Shown: piece by piece, positions 63,101-64,000 of the stretch
Layout of the letters: each line of letters begins with the position of its first letter
Position numbering within the stretch: position 1 is the stretch's first letter
Origin: Saccharomonospora piscinae
Lineage (GTDB): Bacteria; Actinomycetota; Actinomycetes; Mycobacteriales; Pseudonocardiaceae
Direction of reading: 5' to 3'
DNA length: 64,000 bases
Assembly (NCBI RefSeq): GCF_005862235.1
Contig: NZ_VCEK01000002.1
Coordinates: 496,001-560,000 of the forward strand
Program-made: the position numbers and the translations under genes
Notes under the pieces: model-generated
Told to the model about the DNA's origin: nothing
The model's database searches: none
Seen by the model: only the letters and a program-made list of their open reading frames with translations

Positions 63101-64000
63101 TCACAGTTCCCGGCGCAGTCGCACGAGAAGCTGCTCGCGCACGCGCTGGTGCAGTGCGCGGGAGCGCCACCGGCCGGGCCGGATCTCGCGCGACACCGCC
63201 AGATCCCGTTCGAACTGGGCGGTGAGGTCCTCGGCGAACGCCGTCGACTGCACGCACAGGTTCGCCTCGTCGTTGAGCTGGAACGACCGGTTGTCGAAGT
63301 TCGCCGAGCCGACCGTGGACCACGCGCCGTCGATGGTCATGGTCTTGGCGTGCAGCATCGTGGGCGCGTACTCCCAGATCCGCACGCCTGCGGCGAGCAG
63401 CCGGTCGTAGACGGCACGGCCGGCCTGCCGGACCAGGTCCTTGTCGATGTGCGGGCCCGGCACGAGGACGCGGATGCGGACACCCCGTTCGGCGGCCTGC
63501 GTCAGCGCCTCGACGAACGCGGGCCGGGGCGCGAAGTACGCGGCGGTGAGGTCGATGCTCTCGCGGGCGGAGGCGATGGCGAGAAAGTAGAGCGCCTCCA
63601 TGTTGGTGTCGCCGACCCCGGCCGAGGAGCGCACCACCTGCATCGGCCCCGCGCCGTCGGCGGCGGGGAGATCCGGGAGGTAGTCCGGGCCCACGAGTAC
63701 GTCACCGGTGGCTTCGAGCCAGTTGTCCGCGAAGGCACCCTGGATGCCGCGCACGATCGGGCCGCGGACGCGGACGTGGGTGTCGCGCCAGTGGTCCGGG
63801 TCCTGGGCGTTGCCGGTCCATTCCTTGGCGATGCCGACCCCGCCGATCAGGCCGACGCTGCCGTCGACCACGAGAACCTTGCGGTGGGTGCGGTTGTTGA
63901 GACCACCGATCGGAATGCGTTTGAGGGGGCGGAACCGGGCGACGGTCACGCCTGCGGCTCGCATGTCGTCGATGAGCCGCGAGTCCATTTTGGCGGTGCC
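63101..64000 (-). CDS. Phospholipase D-like/cardiolipin synthase, 5'-truncated by window edge
   Basis: The C-terminal 299 residues of a PLD-superfamily protein; the frame runs through the right edge, so the N-terminus is missing. Two HKD motifs are visible: HRKVLVVDGSVGLIGG and HAKTMTIDGAWSTVGSANFD. The pattern (YFAPRPAFVEALTQAAERGV, NRSFQLNDEANLC) fits bacterial cardiolipin synthases that join phosphatidylglycerol or CDP-DAG; other phosphatidyl transferases are possible. Convergent with the small charged protein. Confidence 0.88.
   Translation of the reverse strand, partial: GTAKMDSRLIDDMRAAGVTVARFRPLKRIPIGGLNNRTHRKVLVVDGSVGLIGGVGIAKEWTGNAQDPDHWRDTHVRVRGPIVRGIQGAFADNWLEATGDVLVGPDYLPDLPAADGAGPMQVVRSSAGVGDTNMEALYFLAIASARESIDLTAAYFAPRPAFVEALTQAAERGVRIRVLVPGPHIDKDLVRQAGRAVYDRLLAAGVRIWEYAPTMLHAKTMTIDGAWSTVGSANFDNRSFQLNDEANLCVQSTAFAEDLTAQFERDLAVSREIRPGRWRSRALHQRVREQLLVRLRREL

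Overview
This window is the chromosomal origin region of a high-GC actinomycete. Genes lie almost wall to wall, GTG and TTG starts are common, and the core order matches the conserved actinobacterial origin: murJ, pseudokinase, sigM, anti-sigma factor, trxB, trxA, cwlM, parB, parA, rsmG, jag, yidC, yidD, rnpA, rpmH, dnaA, oriC, dnaN, gnd, recF, a DUF721/DciA gene, gyrB, gyrA, a DUF3566 gene, tRNA-Ile and tRNA-Ala. Protein style (a DUF6292-type protein, a DLW-39 protein, a long Pro-rich MurJ N-terminus) suggests the Pseudonocardiaceae, perhaps Saccharomonospora or a relative. The genus is inference; only the phylum-level call is secure.

Left arm (1-22.5 kb): the 3' end of dnaB, then accessory and metabolic genes. 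These are two regulator/short-chain dehydrogenase pairs (MerR and MarR), a LigB-type dioxygenase, an AI-2E-family exporter next to a histidine kinase/response regulator pair, a DUF1707 protein, a ribokinase-ptsI operon, leuS, an SdpI-like protein, a MarR-MFS operon, YqgE, a 639-residue protein with a C-terminal TNT (NAD glycohydrolase-type toxin) domain, a TetR/membrane protein pair and the CCA-adding enzyme. Several genes here appear to be transcribed as leaderless mRNAs from a -10 box placed 6-7 nt before the start codon.

Core (22.6-55.2 kb): a Nudix hydrolase, a DUF6049 secreted protein, MurJ and its pseudokinase as separate genes, SigM with its anti-sigma factor, thioredoxin reductase/thioredoxin behind a SigR/SigH-type promoter, the CwlM-like amidase, a GNAT protein, an aminotransferase, a D-Ala-D-Ala ligase, and then the segregation and replication genes. 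Three perfect parS sites flank parA/rsmG/jag. oriC fills the dnaA-dnaN gap with more than ten DnaA boxes and a CTA/TAG trinucleotide run that looks like a DnaA-trio unwinding element. DnaA-box clusters also occur outside oriC: in two inverted repeats after cwlM, just upstream of dnaA, and inside the 5' part of the DUF721 gene.

Right arm (55.2-64 kb): an MFS transporter divergent from a GlxA-type regulator, a small GvpU-like protein, a parS-like palindrome, CsbD, DLW-39, tRNA-Ala, a DGPF/YciI protein with its ECF42-type sigma factor, a 0.58-kb stretch without a convincing gene, a cold-shock protein, a DUF6292 protein, a molybdopterin oxidoreductase and a phospholipase-D-like synthase cut by the window edge.

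No CRISPR array, intact insertion sequence or prophage was seen.
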